Origin: Actinomycetota bacterium
Lineage (GTDB): Bacteria > Actinomycetota > Actinomycetes > Nanopelagicales > Nanopelagicaceae
Reading direction: 5' to 3'
Assembly (NCBI GenBank): GCA_009700715.1
Contig: WLLM01000029.1
Location: 1 to 7,613 of the forward strand
DNA: 7,613 nt
Shown piece by piece: positions 1 through 7,354 of the stretch (the stretch's first letter is position 1; every line of letters starts with the position of its first letter). The notes beneath the pieces were generated by a model. It saw only the letters and a list, made by a program, of their open reading frames with translations, ran no database searches and was not told the DNA's origin. A program made the position numbers and the translations under genes.

Positions 1-428
1 AGCTAAATAAAATTAACGAACTATCGGCTGCTGGTGACGCTGAAGGTGCAGAACGCTGGAGCCCATCCTGCAACTTGTCTGATAAAGGTTATTGGTTTGC
101 ACCAACTATCTTTACCGGTGTAACTCAAGCTCACCGCATTGCACGTGAAGAAATCTTTGGTCCAGTACTTTCAATCCTTACCTTCCGTACCCCGCAAGAG
201 GCGATCGAAAAGGCTAATAACACGCCATTCGGATTATCTGCCGGCGTCTGGAGTGAGAAGGGTTCACGAATTTTATGGGCCACGCAACAACTTCGTGCCG
301 GCGTCATCTGGGCAAATACCTTTAATAAATTCGATCCAACCTCACCATTTGGTGGATATAAAGAATCTGGTTGGGGACGCGAAGGCGGAAGACATGGCCT
401 TGCTTCTTATTTGAAGGAGGGAAAGTAA
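1..428 (+). CDS. NAD(P)-dependent aldehyde dehydrogenase, C-terminal part (5' end outside window)
   Basis: This is the last ~141 residues of an aldehyde dehydrogenase (ALDH superfamily); the frame is open from base 3, so the gene begins upstream. The ALDH signature EEIFGPV is followed by NNTPFGLSAGVWS, then the C-terminal active-site segment with WANTFNKFDP, SPFGGYKESG and GREGGRHGL, which close the catalytic domain. The catalytic Cys and Glu lie upstream and cannot be checked. The protein stops soon after ASYLKEGK, so it lacks the longer K-T-V strand and tail that many ALDHs carry. The enzyme would oxidise an aldehyde to an acid with NAD(P)+ in the cytoplasm. Its substrate is not readable from sequence. 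Acetaldehyde from deoxyribose-phosphate breakdown is a plausible guess because deoA, cdd and add lie next door. A second ALDH-like gene abuts it with no spacer, which suggests a two-subunit enzyme. The TTG at base 75 is not the real start, because the homology continues upstream of it. Confidence 0.93.
   Translation, partial: LNKINELSAAGDAEGAERWSPSCNLSDKGYWFAPTIFTGVTQAHRIAREEIFGPVLSILTFRTPQEAIEKANNTPFGLSAGVWSEKGSRILWATQQLRAGVIWANTFNKFDPTSPFGGYKESGWGREGGRHGLASYLKEGK
414..420 (+). promoter_or_regulatory. Strong ribosome binding site for the second ALDH-like gene
   Basis: AAGGAGG lies inside the last codons of the upstream aldehyde dehydrogenase, 8 nt before the ATG at 429. It fixes the start of the short ALDH-like gene and shows that the second protein is translated as a separate polypeptide rather than as a read-through fusion. 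Confidence 0.8.
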
Positions 429-1265
429 ATGTCACGTCTTGAAGTAAAGAAGACTTACAAGCTCTACATCAATGGAGCCTTCCCGCGCAGTGAATCTGGA
501 CGCATCTACGAAGTAAGTGATGCCAAAGGAAACTTCATCGCAAATCCAGCGCTTGCATCTCGTAAAGATTTACGTGATGCCGTTGTTGCCGCACGCGCCG
601 CACAACCTGGCTGGGCCAAGGCAACTGCTTACAACCGCGGTCAAATCCTTTATCGCATCGCCGAGATGCTCGAAGGTCGCGCCGATCAAATCGCAAATGA
701 AATCTCTGCAACATCTGGCGTAACTCCAAAGAAGGCGCATGATCAACTTACCGATGCGATCGATCGCTGGGTTTGGTATGCGGGCTGGAGCGATAAGTTG
801 GCAGCGGCATTTGGCTCAACAAACCCTGTAGCTGGCCCTTATTACAACTTCACTATCCCAGAACCACAGGGTGTGATTGCGGTTGCACCAAGTGATAACT
901 TCTTGGCTTTCATTGACTCAATTGCGCCAGTAATCACCTCAGGAAATTCCGTGATCGCACTTGTTCCTGGTGCCAGTGCTGTTCCAGCAATGACCTTTGC
1001 AGAAGTATTGGCAACCAGCGATTTGCCACATGGCGTTATAAATATCTTGACTGGCTCTCACGATGAACTCGCTCCTTGGGCGGCATCACATATGGATATC
1101 GATGGCATGGATATTTCAGGTATCGAAAAGAAGAAGCGCGCTGGGCTCAAAGAAGCGGGCGCCGAAAACTTAAAGCGCATCCATAGCTTTGACGATGCAC
1201 AGACTCCAAACCGGATCTATGCATTTATGGAAGCAAAGACGGTCTGGCACCCAATCGGGGTTTAA
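429..1265 (+). CDS. Short aldehyde-dehydrogenase-family protein lacking catalytic domain (probable non-catalytic partner subunit)
   Basis: The protein has 278 aa against ~480 for a normal ALDH. Residues 10-230 follow the ALDH N-terminal domain: YINGAFPRSESGR, a helical region with RGQILYRIAEMLE (71-82), EPQGVIAVAPSDNF (145-158, replacing the usual PWNFP segment), SGNSVIALVPGAS (171-183) and LPHGVINILTGS (199-210). The lysine of the usual K-P-S/A-E cofactor segment is absent. After residue ~250 the catalytic domain is missing: there is no ELGGK-type glutamate, and the whole protein contains no cysteine. It ends with FMEAKTVWHPIG, which resembles the extreme C-terminal oligomerisation strand of ALDHs. 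It is therefore unlikely to be a dehydrogenase alone. Because it abuts the full ALDH gene (TAA then ATG, zero gap), I infer a structural or regulatory partner. This matches the ALDH16 layout of a full ALDH domain plus a truncated second one, here split in two genes. The start is fixed by AAGGAGG. The frame is intact and looks maintained, so it is probably not a pseudogene. Confidence 0.88.
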   Translation: MSRLEVKKTYKLYINGAFPRSESGRIYEVSDAKGNFIANPALASRKDLRDAVVAARAAQPGWAKATAYNRGQILYRIAEMLEGRADQIANEISATSGVTPKKAHDQLTDAIDRWVWYAGWSDKLAAAFGSTNPVAGPYYNFTIPEPQGVIAVAPSDNFLAFIDSIAPVITSGNSVIALVPGASAVPAMTFAEVLATSDLPHGVINILTGSHDELAPWAASHMDIDGMDISGIEKKKRAGLKEAGAENLKRIHSFDDAQTPNRIYAFMEAKTVWHPIGV

Positions 1266-1268
1266 GGG

Positions 1269-2363
1269 TTATTCAGCAGAGATCTTGGCAAAACCTGGCT
1301 TAACGATCTCATCGATAATCGCCAGACGTTCTTCAAAGGGAATGAAGGCGCTCTTTAGCGCATTGATTGTGACGCGCTGCAGGTCGAGGAAACTCCAGTT
1401 AAAGGCTTTTACCAATTCGTTCATCTCACGCGTCATCGATGTCGCTGACATCAATCGATTATCAGTGTTTACCGTAACGCGGAAACGTAACTTGGCTAGA
1501 TCTCCAATTGGATGATCTGCAAAGTTTGCCGCAGCACCTGTTTGAATATTCGATGATGGGCACATCTCCAAAGGAATACGGCGGTCGCGAACATAGGCAG
1601 CGAGTTTTCCAAGGCGAGCTGGTGTGTGATTTAAATCGATATCGTCAATTATTCGCACGCCGTGGCCTAAGCGCTCGGCGCCACAAAGTTGAATCGCTTC
1701 CCAAATAGATGGAAGTCCATAAGCCTCACCTGCGTGAATTGTGAAATGTGCATTTTCGCGGCGGAGATATTCGAAGGTATCGAGCTGATCACTTGGTGGG
1801 AATCCATCTTCAGGGCCGGCAATATCGAAGCCAACAACGCCACGATCGCGGTATTTAACTGCTAATTCCGCTACTTCTTGTGAGAGTTTATTTTGGCGCA
1901 TACCGCAGAGAAGGAGAACAGCGCGCGCTTTACCGCCACCCTTTGCAACTTCTTGTTCGCCTTCTTGGAAACCTTGCAAGATCGATTCGATTGCTTGAGA
2001 AAGGGTTAAGCCTTTTTCAGTTAGCAACTCTGGAGCCATTCGAACTTCGGCATAGACAACGCCATCTTCGGCTAAATCGATTACACATTCACGTGCCACA
2101 CGAACAATGTCCGCGGGCCGTTGCATAACTGCAACAGTGTGAGCAAAGGTTTCTAGATAGCGAACTAGAGAACCTGAATCACAAGATGCGCGAAACCATT
2201 CGGCTAATTCGGTTGCATCGTAACTTGGGAGTTCGTGGCCAATTTCTTTAGCAATATCAATAATTGTTTGGGGACGAAGGCCGCCGTCCAGGTGATCGTG
2301 GAGCAAAGCCTTTGGTAGACGCTTTACCTGTTCTGGGGTTGGAATTGAATTTAGAGTGCTCAT
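1269..2363 (-). CDS. add: Adenosine deaminase
   Basis: This 364-aa zinc enzyme of the amidohydrolase superfamily converts (deoxy)adenosine to (deoxy)inosine in the cytoplasm. Visible residues are H22 and H24 in LLHDHLDGG (metal ligands), H210 and E213 in HAGE (metal ligand and proton donor), H234 in LGHGVR, and D301 in NTDNRLMS (metal ligand). The position after D301, Asp in the mouse and E. coli enzymes, is N302; I recall TDN as usual in actinobacterial Add, so this is probably a lineage trait. The length fits the family. The ATG overlaps the deoA stop as ATGA (4 bp), so translation is probably coupled; a GAAGG lies immediately before the ATG, too close to be an ideal Shine-Dalgarno. It is the last gene of the minus-strand operon and its stop is 3 bp from that of the convergent ALDH-like gene. 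It is a true adenosine deaminase candidate rather than a related aminofutalosine deaminase, given the nucleoside-salvage neighbours. Confidence 0.95.
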   Translation of the reverse strand: MSTLNSIPTPEQVKRLPKALLHDHLDGGLRPQTIIDIAKEIGHELPSYDATELAEWFRASCDSGSLVRYLETFAHTVAVMQRPADIVRVARECVIDLAEDGVVYAEVRMAPELLTEKGLTLSQAIESILQGFQEGEQEVAKGGGKARAVLLLCGMRQNKLSQEVAELAVKYRDRGVVGFDIAGPEDGFPPSDQLDTFEYLRRENAHFTIHAGEAYGLPSIWEAIQLCGAERLGHGVRIIDDIDLNHTPARLGKLAAYVRDRRIPLEMCPSSNIQTGAAANFADHPIGDLAKLRFRVTVNTDNRLMSATSMTREMNELVKAFNWSFLDLQRVTINALKSAFIPFEERLAIIDEIVKPGFAKISAE

Positions 2364-3661
2364 CCTTCGATCCGTTCGACTACTAGAGGCAGACGATTTA
2401 CCGTTCCACCTTCTTCAATTGCAATCGCGCCTTCAAGTATTTCCAGGGCGCGTTCAAATCGTGCTGGTTCATCGGTGTGCAAAGTTAAAAGTGGTGCACC
2501 TGCTTGAACATAGTCACCTGGCTTGGCGTGCATCTCAATGCCAGCGCCAGCTTGTACTTTCTCACCTTGCTTCGAACGACCGGCACCTAAACGCCAAGCG
2601 CTTACGCCGACCTTCATCGCATCCATTGTGGTCATAGTTCCAGAATTTTTTGCAGTGATTACATGTTGTTCGCGTGCAACCGGCAACTTCGCATTTGGGT
2701 CTCCACCTTGCGCAGAGATCATGCGGCGCCAGTGATCCATCGCCGAACCATCTTGCAACGCAACCGCTGGATCTTTACCAACGATTCCAGCGGCATCGAT
2801 CATTTCGCGCGCTAATAAAATCGTAAGTTCAACAACATCGGCAGGTCCGCCACCAGCTAAAACCTCAATAGATTCGCGTACTTCAAGGGCATTTCCGGCA
2901 GTTAAACCAAGTGGAACATCCATCGCAGTAACTAGTGCACGAGTCTTTACGCCAGCATCGATTCCGAGTTGCACCATGGTGCGCGCAAGTTCTGCCGCTT
3001 TCTTAGGATCACTCATAAAGGCACCGCTGCCAGTCTTAACATCAAGCACCAGTGCTGATGTTCCTTCAGCAATCTTCTTAGACATAATTGATGAGGCAAT
3101 TAATGGAATCGCTTCGACTGTCGCAGTTACATCGCGAAGGGCATAAAGCTTTTTATCCGCTGGTGCCAGACCGGCACCAGCTGCACAAATTACCGCGCCG
3201 GTATCTTGCAGAACTTTTAACATCTCTTCATTAGAAAGTGAGGCGCGCCAACCCGGAATAGATTCGAGTTTGTCGAGCGTGCCACCAGTATGTCCAAGTC
3301 CGCGACCTGAAAGTTGTGGAACCGCTCCCCCGCAGGCAGCGACTAGTGGTGCAAGTGGAAGAGTGATCTTGTCGCCGACGCCACCGGTGGAATGCTTATC
3401 AGCGGTTGGGCGATCGAGCATCGACCAGTTCATACGCTCGCCCGAATTAATCATCGCCGTAGTCCAGCGCGAAATTTCGCGTGAGTTCATTCCGTTAAGC
3501 AAAATTGCCATTAGCAGCGCCGACATTTGTTCGTCAGCAATTACTCCTCGTGTGTAAGCATCGACTGTCCAATCGATCTGCTTATCGGTGAGTTCATTGC
3601 GGTCACGCTTGGCGGCGATTATTTCTACCGCTGCAAAAGGTTCGACAGAGCTATTAGTCAA
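2360..3661 (-). CDS. deoA: Thymidine phosphorylase / pyrimidine-nucleoside phosphorylase
   Basis: This enzyme phosphorolyses thymidine, deoxyuridine or, in the broad-specificity class, uridine to base plus (deoxy)ribose-1-phosphate. From the TTG at 3661 it has 433 aa. The N-terminal helical domain covers about 1-70, the phosphate loop [10 protein letters not shown] is at 89-98, and the family signature [16 protein letters not shown] is at 118-133. Base-binding residues matching E. coli R171, S186 and K190 are R176, S191 and K195. The PYNP-type C-terminal domain covers about 345-415 with [19 protein letters not shown]. There is no ATG near the 5' end. The frame also allows a TTG at 3688 (442 aa), but that one has no Shine-Dalgarno. 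The TTG at 3661 is preceded by purine-rich GAAGAGATGGAAAA and overlaps the cdd stop by 8 bp, so I prefer it. The 3' end overlaps add by 4 bp. Thymidine versus general pyrimidine specificity cannot be decided here. Confidence 0.94.
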   Translation of the reverse strand: MTNSSVEPFAAVEIIAAKRDRNELTDKQIDWTVDAYTRGVIADEQMSALLMAILLNGMNSREISRWTTAMINSGERMNWSMLDRPTADKHSTGGVGDKITLPLAPLVAACGGAVPQLSGRGLGHTGGTLDKLESIPGWRASLSNEEMLKVLQDTGAVICAAGAGLAPADKKLYALRDVTATVEAIPLIASSIMSKKIAEGTSALVLDVKTGSGAFMSDPKKAAELARTMVQLGIDAGVKTRALVTAMDVPLGLTAGNALEVRESIEVLAGGGPADVVELTILLAREMIDAAGIVGKDPAVALQDGSAMDHWRRMISAQGGDPNAKLPVAREQHVITAKNSGTMTTMDAMKVGVSAWRLGAGRSKQGEKVQAGAGIEMHAKPGDYVQAGAPLLTLHTDEPARFERALEILEGAIAIEEGGTVNRLPLVVERIEG

Positions 3662-4052
3662 GACGTTTTTCCATCTCTTCTGGTCCAAATGCCCACGGCA
3701 GAAGATCGGCGAGCGTTTTTATGCCGTCATCCGTTGCTAATTGAAGTTTTGATCCGCCGTGTTCTTGCAATAACTGACGGCAGCGACCACACGGCATAAG
3801 CAGGTTTCCAGAAATATCAACGCAAGTGAACGCAACTAAGCGACCACCGCCAGAGTTAATCAGTGATGAAACCAATCCACATTCCGCGCATAAAGTAAGG
3901 CCATAACTAGCGTTTTCTACGTTGCAGCCAGTGACTATACGTCCATCATCGACAAGTGCGGCAACGCCTACCGGAAACTTTGAATACGGTGCATAAGCCT
4001 GTTTCATTGCAGCAGTTGCCTGCTCCTTTAACAACTCCCAATTAACGAGCAT
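3654..4052 (-). CDS. cdd: Cytidine deaminase
   Basis: This is a small zinc-dependent deaminase of (deoxy)cytidine to (deoxy)uridine, 132 aa from the ATG at 4052. That is the usual length of the homotetrameric Cdd class. Substrate-binding FPVGVAAL (26-33) and GCNVENASYGLTLCAE (42-57) are present. The zinc ligands are C55 of CAE and C88/C91 of PCGRCRQ, and the catalytic proton shuttle is E57. After CAE the protein has CGL instead of the RNA common elsewhere, which I recall as normal in Actinobacteria. An in-frame ATG at 4073 would add seven residues (MQQRVRL) with no better ribosome binding site; I chose 4052 because it matches family N-termini. It overlaps the end of the BMP gene by 11 bp and the start of deoA by 8 bp, so it sits in the middle of a coupled nucleoside operon feeding uridine to DeoA. 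Confidence 0.95.
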   Translation of the reverse strand: MLVNWELLKEQATAAMKQAYAPYSKFPVGVAALVDDGRIVTGCNVENASYGLTLCAECGLVSSLINSGGGRLVAFTCVDISGNLLMPCGRCRQLLQEHGGSKLQLATDDGIKTLADLLPWAFGPEEMEKRLD

Positions 4053-5031
4053 AAGCCGCACTCGCTGCTGCATTTATCGCCGCAGATTGCGCAGCGAGGG
4101 TCTTAGATTTAATTACGATTTCGATTCCTTTATCTGCAATTCCATAGCGGTGACCATAGATTCCCGCTTTAGCATCGAGTACATCGGATAGTTGGCTGTT
4201 ATTTACCGCCTTACCGATAATTGCAGAGACCGCGATATCTACGCGCTTAACAACAGAGGCGATCAAATACTTTGAAGTTGTCGGAGTAACGGTGAGATAT
4301 AGATCAGGCTCAGTAATAATGACGCTTACATCCTGTGCGCTCTTCTTTCGAGTCTTTGAAGTATTTGCTTTAACCACCGCTTCGAATAGCCCATCAGCCG
4401 AACCGGTTGTAGCGTCATAGATAACGTCGATACCGAGCGTAATTAGAGCTTTAGTGGATACCGCAGATTCGGTTGCAGTGTATTTAACAAATGAACGAAC
4501 GTTCTTTTTAGCAGCATTAACACCTAATAGGAATCCATTTTCGTAACCATCTGCATTGGATGGCGTTGTAATCATTGCAACCTTGCCGCTCTTGGTTGAA
4601 AGCGCCGCGCTATAGCCCGCCAGGAATGCTGCTTCGGTATCTGCAAAGGTAATCGAAGTGACATTTAATGCGGCAATTGAGGCATCGCCAATAATTGCAA
4701 ATTGTGTGTTTGGAAATTCAATGGCGAGTGGTCCAATAACTTTGGCGTATTCGCCACCGACTGCAATGACTGTGGCACAGCTCTTGGTTGCGAGAGAGCG
4801 AATTCGTTTAGCACGATCAACGTTTGTGCCATCGGTTACAACGCCTTCAAAGGTAAAGGTGTATTGGTTCTGCGCTTTCTTAACCCCAGCCAAAGTTGCA
4901 TCGTTATAGGCACGATCTCCTGGGCCACCGGTGTCATATGCAATACAGATATTTGTTGCTGCTGATGCAGTTGGTGCGGTAAAGACAGAGAGCGCAATCG
5001 CTGAGATTGCAATCGCTGCGCGAAGTTTCAT
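4042..5031 (-). CDS. BMP/PnrA-family substrate-binding protein, probable nucleoside receptor of an ABC transporter
   Basis: The 329-aa precursor has a Sec signal peptide: MKLR, a hydrophobic core at 5-17, and a probable cleavage after ASA at residue 24. There is no lipobox cysteine at the cleavage site, although BMP proteins are usually lipoproteins. The mature protein follows the basic-membrane-protein/PnrA fold: DTGGPGDRAYND (33-44) at the ligand-binding turn, VIAVGG (88-93), NTQFAIIGD, EAAFLAGYSAAL (133-144) and a C-terminal KAGIYGHRYGIADKGIEI segment. Family members bind purine or pyrimidine nucleosides outside the membrane. The cdd, deoA and add neighbours make a nucleoside ligand likely. 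The only two mature cysteines are C29 and C85, on predicted adjacent strands. The start is ATG sharing its A with the trpS stop (TAATG), with no Shine-Dalgarno, so translation is probably by reinitiation. Permease and ATPase genes are not in the window. Function is secure at family level; the exact ligand is not. Confidence 0.88.
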   Translation of the reverse strand: MKLRAAIAISAIALSVFTAPTASAATNICIAYDTGGPGDRAYNDATLAGVKKAQNQYTFTFEGVVTDGTNVDRAKRIRSLATKSCATVIAVGGEYAKVIGPLAIEFPNTQFAIIGDASIAALNVTSITFADTEAAFLAGYSAALSTKSGKVAMITTPSNADGYENGFLLGVNAAKKNVRSFVKYTATESAVSTKALITLGIDVIYDATTGSADGLFEAVVKANTSKTRKKSAQDVSVIITEPDLYLTVTPTTSKYLIASVVKRVDIAVSAIIGKAVNNSQLSDVLDAKAGIYGHRYGIADKGIEIVIKSKTLAAQSAAINAAASAAYAR

Positions 5032-6029
5032 TAGCGGACCAAGCCTAGGTTTTTGTAAGTTGTAGCAACTGTTGCGCTGGCAACTTGGCGCGCCTTATCA
5101 GCACCTTCGTGAAGAACCTTGATGAGATGATCTTCATCTTGCAAAAGCTCTAACGCCTGTGCGCGAATTGGACGCAGGTATTCGACAACTACTTCAGCGA
5201 CGGCGCCCTTGAAATCTCCATAGCCTTTTCCGGCAAATTCGTTCTCGAGATCAGCAATCGACTTTCCAGAAAGCGCAGAGTGGATTGTAAGTAGGTTGCT
5301 AATGCCCGGCTTTTCTTTCTCATCGTAAGTTACTTCGCGACCAGCATCGGTGGTTGCGCTCTTAATTTTCTTGGTGTTCGCCTCTGGGGTATCCATAATT
5401 TCTAATACACCGGCGACCGAGCCTGAAGATTTACTCATCTTATTGGTTGGCTCTTGCAGGTCATATATCTTTGCGCCAGATTTAAGAATGTAGCCTTCGG
5501 GAATTCTAAAAGTTTCACCGAAGCGCGAATTAAAACGTGTTGCTAGATCGCGCGTAAGTTCGATGTGCTGGCGTTGATCTTCGCCAACCGGCACCTGATG
5601 CGCTTGATAAAGCAAGATATCTGCAGCTTGCAGCATCGGGTAAGTAAACAAACCTACACGCGCCGAATCAGCACCGCCCTTAGCTGATTTATCTTTGAAC
5701 TGTGTCATGCGATTTGCTTCACCGAATCCGGCGATGCATTCCATAATCCAACCAAGTTGATTGTGTTCAGCAACGTGTGACTGAACAAAGAGCGTTGATT
5801 TCTCTGGTGAAATACCGAGCGCGATTAATTGTGCAGCTGAAGCGAGAGTTCGCTTTCGCAGAAGTGCAGGATCGATATCACCGGTCAGCGCATGAAGATC
5901 AACGATGCAGTAAAAAGCGTCGTTGCCACTTTGTAGCTCCACCCATTGCTTCAGGGCGCCCAGGTAGTTGCCCAAGTGAAAGGAGTCACTGGTGGGCTGA
6001 ATGCCCGATAGAACTCTCTTCTGCGTCAT
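5031..6029 (-). CDS. trpS: Tryptophanyl-tRNA synthetase
   Basis: This 332-aa class I aminoacyl-tRNA synthetase charges tRNA-Trp with tryptophan in the cytoplasm; the length is typical of bacterial TrpRS. The HIGH-type signature is [13 protein letters not shown] (12-24) and the KMSKS loop is K197-S201. [12 protein letters not shown] (130-141) carries D137, equivalent to the Asp that reads the tryptophan indole N-H in the Bacillus enzyme. [16 protein letters not shown] (148-163) is the usual conserved core. H46 in VDLHALT matches the Bacillus position linked to indolmycin sensitivity. The ATG start is preceded by GAGAA, a weak ribosome site. The gene lies 23 bp downstream of the CNNM-type gene and shares one base with the BMP start, so an essential translation gene sits inside a nucleoside-salvage string. 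I see no T-box or trp-attenuator-like leader in the 23-bp gap. Confidence 0.97.
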   Translation of the reverse strand: MTQKRVLSGIQPTSDSFHLGNYLGALKQWVELQSGNDAFYCIVDLHALTGDIDPALLRKRTLASAAQLIALGISPEKSTLFVQSHVAEHNQLGWIMECIAGFGEANRMTQFKDKSAKGGADSARVGLFTYPMLQAADILLYQAHQVPVGEDQRQHIELTRDLATRFNSRFGETFRIPEGYILKSGAKIYDLQEPTNKMSKSSGSVAGVLEIMDTPEANTKKIKSATTDAGREVTYDEKEKPGISNLLTIHSALSGKSIADLENEFAGKGYGDFKGAVAEVVVEYLRPIRAQALELLQDEDHLIKVLHEGADKARQVASATVATTYKNLGLVR

Positions 6030-6052
6030 AGTTGTAATTCTCGCATGAATCG

Positions 6053-7345
6053 CTAGTTACGCGATATCAATAACTGCCCAGCGCGCTTGCCTTCCATCGT
6101 TAAAACAGTGATTCGAATCCCGTTCACCCCAACTACATCGTGTTCGACGGGAATTCTTCCTAAGAAATGCATGACAAAACCGCTCGCCGTTTCATATGGG
6201 CCTTCTGGGATTTCAATTCCGGTTTCCTCGCGTAAATCATCGATAGAAATTAGGCCATCTACCTCGAAATCGCCCGTGCGCGACTCCATAGATACCTCAG
6301 CCTCATCAGTGTCATATTCATCTTTAATATCACCGATTAAGCATTCGACGAGATCTTCGAGGGTGACAATTCCATCGGTTCCGCCGTATTCGTCTAGGAC
6401 GATCGCTAAATGTTGGCGCTGATTGCGCATCTCGGTTAGGGCAGGCAAGACTCCCTTGGTGCCCGGCAGAAACATAATGTTACGAACTAATTCTTGAATC
6501 TTTCCGCCAGCGCTAACTAGCGATGTATCGAGTAAATCGCGTACGTGTATAAAGCCAATTACTTCATCGGTAGATCCGCGAACAACTGGATAACGAGAGT
6601 GAGCACGATCGACTGCGAGCGCGATCGCCTTACCAACGGTAAGTGAGGCATCCATAAAATCCACTTCGGTGCGCGGCACCATAACTTCATGTACCTGTCG
6701 TTCGGATGCGTTAAATACTTCTTCGACGATATCGCGTTCTTCAGCGGTCAAAGCGGCGTGGCCAGTTACTAGATCAAGTAACTCTTCTTCCGACATTTGA
6801 CTACGTTGTTCTTTTGGATCGATTCCGAAGATTCGTACAACAACATCGGTTGAACGTGAAAGCAGCCAGATTATTGGACGGAAGAGTTTGGCAGTTACAT
6901 CGATCGCGCCAGCGCTCCAAAGCGAAATCTCTTCAGTGCGAAATAGCGCTAAACGTTTCGGAACAAGCTCACCAAATACCAGAGAGAAATATGCGATTAC
7001 TAAAGTGACACCAACAAGCGAAGTTGCGCTAGCGGCTTCATCAGAAAGACCTAGATCTATCAATTTTGGAATTACGTAAACGCCGAGCTTTTCTGCGCCA
7101 AGTGCGGCAGATAAGAATCCGCAGACAGTTACGCCAACTTGGGCAGCGGCAAGAAAACGATTTGGATTGGTTGCAAGATGCGCGACCTTGGCTCCACGTT
7201 TACCTCTACTTGAGAGTTGGCGGACTTGGCTATCGCGAAGTGAGATGAGGGCGATTTCAGCTGCTACAAAGAGCGCACCGAGCAGAATTAGGCCGGCTAC
7301 GGTGGCTAGATCGCCGAGTAAAGAACCGATCGGGTAAGGATCCAT
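6053..7345 (-). CDS. CNNM/CorC (HlyC) family membrane protein with CBS pair, possible Mg2+/Co2+ transport or efflux
   Basis: The 430-aa protein has three parts. A DUF21/CNNM membrane domain (about 8-185) carries hydrophobic stretches near 9-34, 66-92, 108-128 and 147-172 and the conserved [10 protein letters not shown] (125-134). A CBS-domain pair runs from [10 protein letters not shown] (221-230) to about 340, including [14 protein letters not shown] and [22 protein letters not shown] (313-334). The C-terminal CorC_HlyC domain (about 357-428) includes [14 protein letters not shown]. Such proteins are often labelled hemolysin but are linked to Mg2+/Co2+ handling in CorC and CNNM homologues; the CBS pair may bind ATP-Mg. 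The ATG at 7345 has no Shine-Dalgarno: CCCCACC precedes it. A TAGAAT hexamer ends 9 bases before the ATG, so the mRNA could be nearly leaderless. It is the first gene of the minus-strand string. The start is supported by the membrane helix beginning soon after it. Confidence 0.92.
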   Translation of the reverse strand: MDPYPIGSLLGDLATVAGLILLGALFVAAEIALISLRDSQVRQLSSRGKRGAKVAHLATNPNRFLAAAQVGVTVCGFLSAALGAEKLGVYVIPKLIDLGLSDEAASATSLVGVTLVIAYFSLVFGELVPKRLALFRTEEISLWSAGAIDVTAKLFRPIIWLLSRSTDVVVRIFGIDPKEQRSQMSEEELLDLVTGHAALTAEERDIVEEVFNASERQVHEVMVPRTEVDFMDASLTVGKAIALAVDRAHSRYPVVRGSTDEVIGFIHVRDLLDTSLVSAGGKIQELVRNIMFLPGTKGVLPALTEMRNQRQHLAIVLDEYGGTDGIVTLEDLVECLIGDIKDEYDTDEAEVSMESRTGDFEVDGLISIDDLREETGIEIPEGPYETASGFVMHFLGRIPVEHDVVGVNGIRITVLTMEGKRAGQLLISRN

Positions 7346-7354
7346 GGTGGGGCA

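Noticed and set aside
75..428. Short ORF with a TTG start reading as a complete 117-residue protein
   Set aside because: The same frame is open to the window edge and upstream residues fit the aldehyde dehydrogenase, so this is the tail of a larger gene.
139..723. Additional overlapping ORFs in other frames of the ALDH genes
   Set aside because: They have no recognisable family, no ribosome site and low-complexity composition. They are shadows of the real frame.
429..1265. Short ALDH gene as a pseudogene or frameshifted remnant
   Set aside because: It has its own strong ribosome site, an intact frame, a proper family-like C-terminal strand and zero-gap pairing. No continuation of ALDH catalytic sequence follows the stop, since add begins 3 bp later on the other strand.
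1508..3799. Several plus-strand ORFs opposite add, deoA and cdd
   Set aside because: They are antisense shadows rich in Arg, Leu, Ser and Pro; the minus-strand frames carry full catalytic motifs.
4658..4965. Plus-strand ORFs opposite the BMP gene
   Set aside because: Two mutually overlapping frames without ribosome sites or domains, opposite a well-supported secreted protein.
6615..6635. GCGATCGC motif resembling the cyanobacterial HIP1 repeat
   Set aside because: It is isolated and inside a coding region; similar GATCG-rich words are scattered through the window as codon use for Asp, Ile and Ala.
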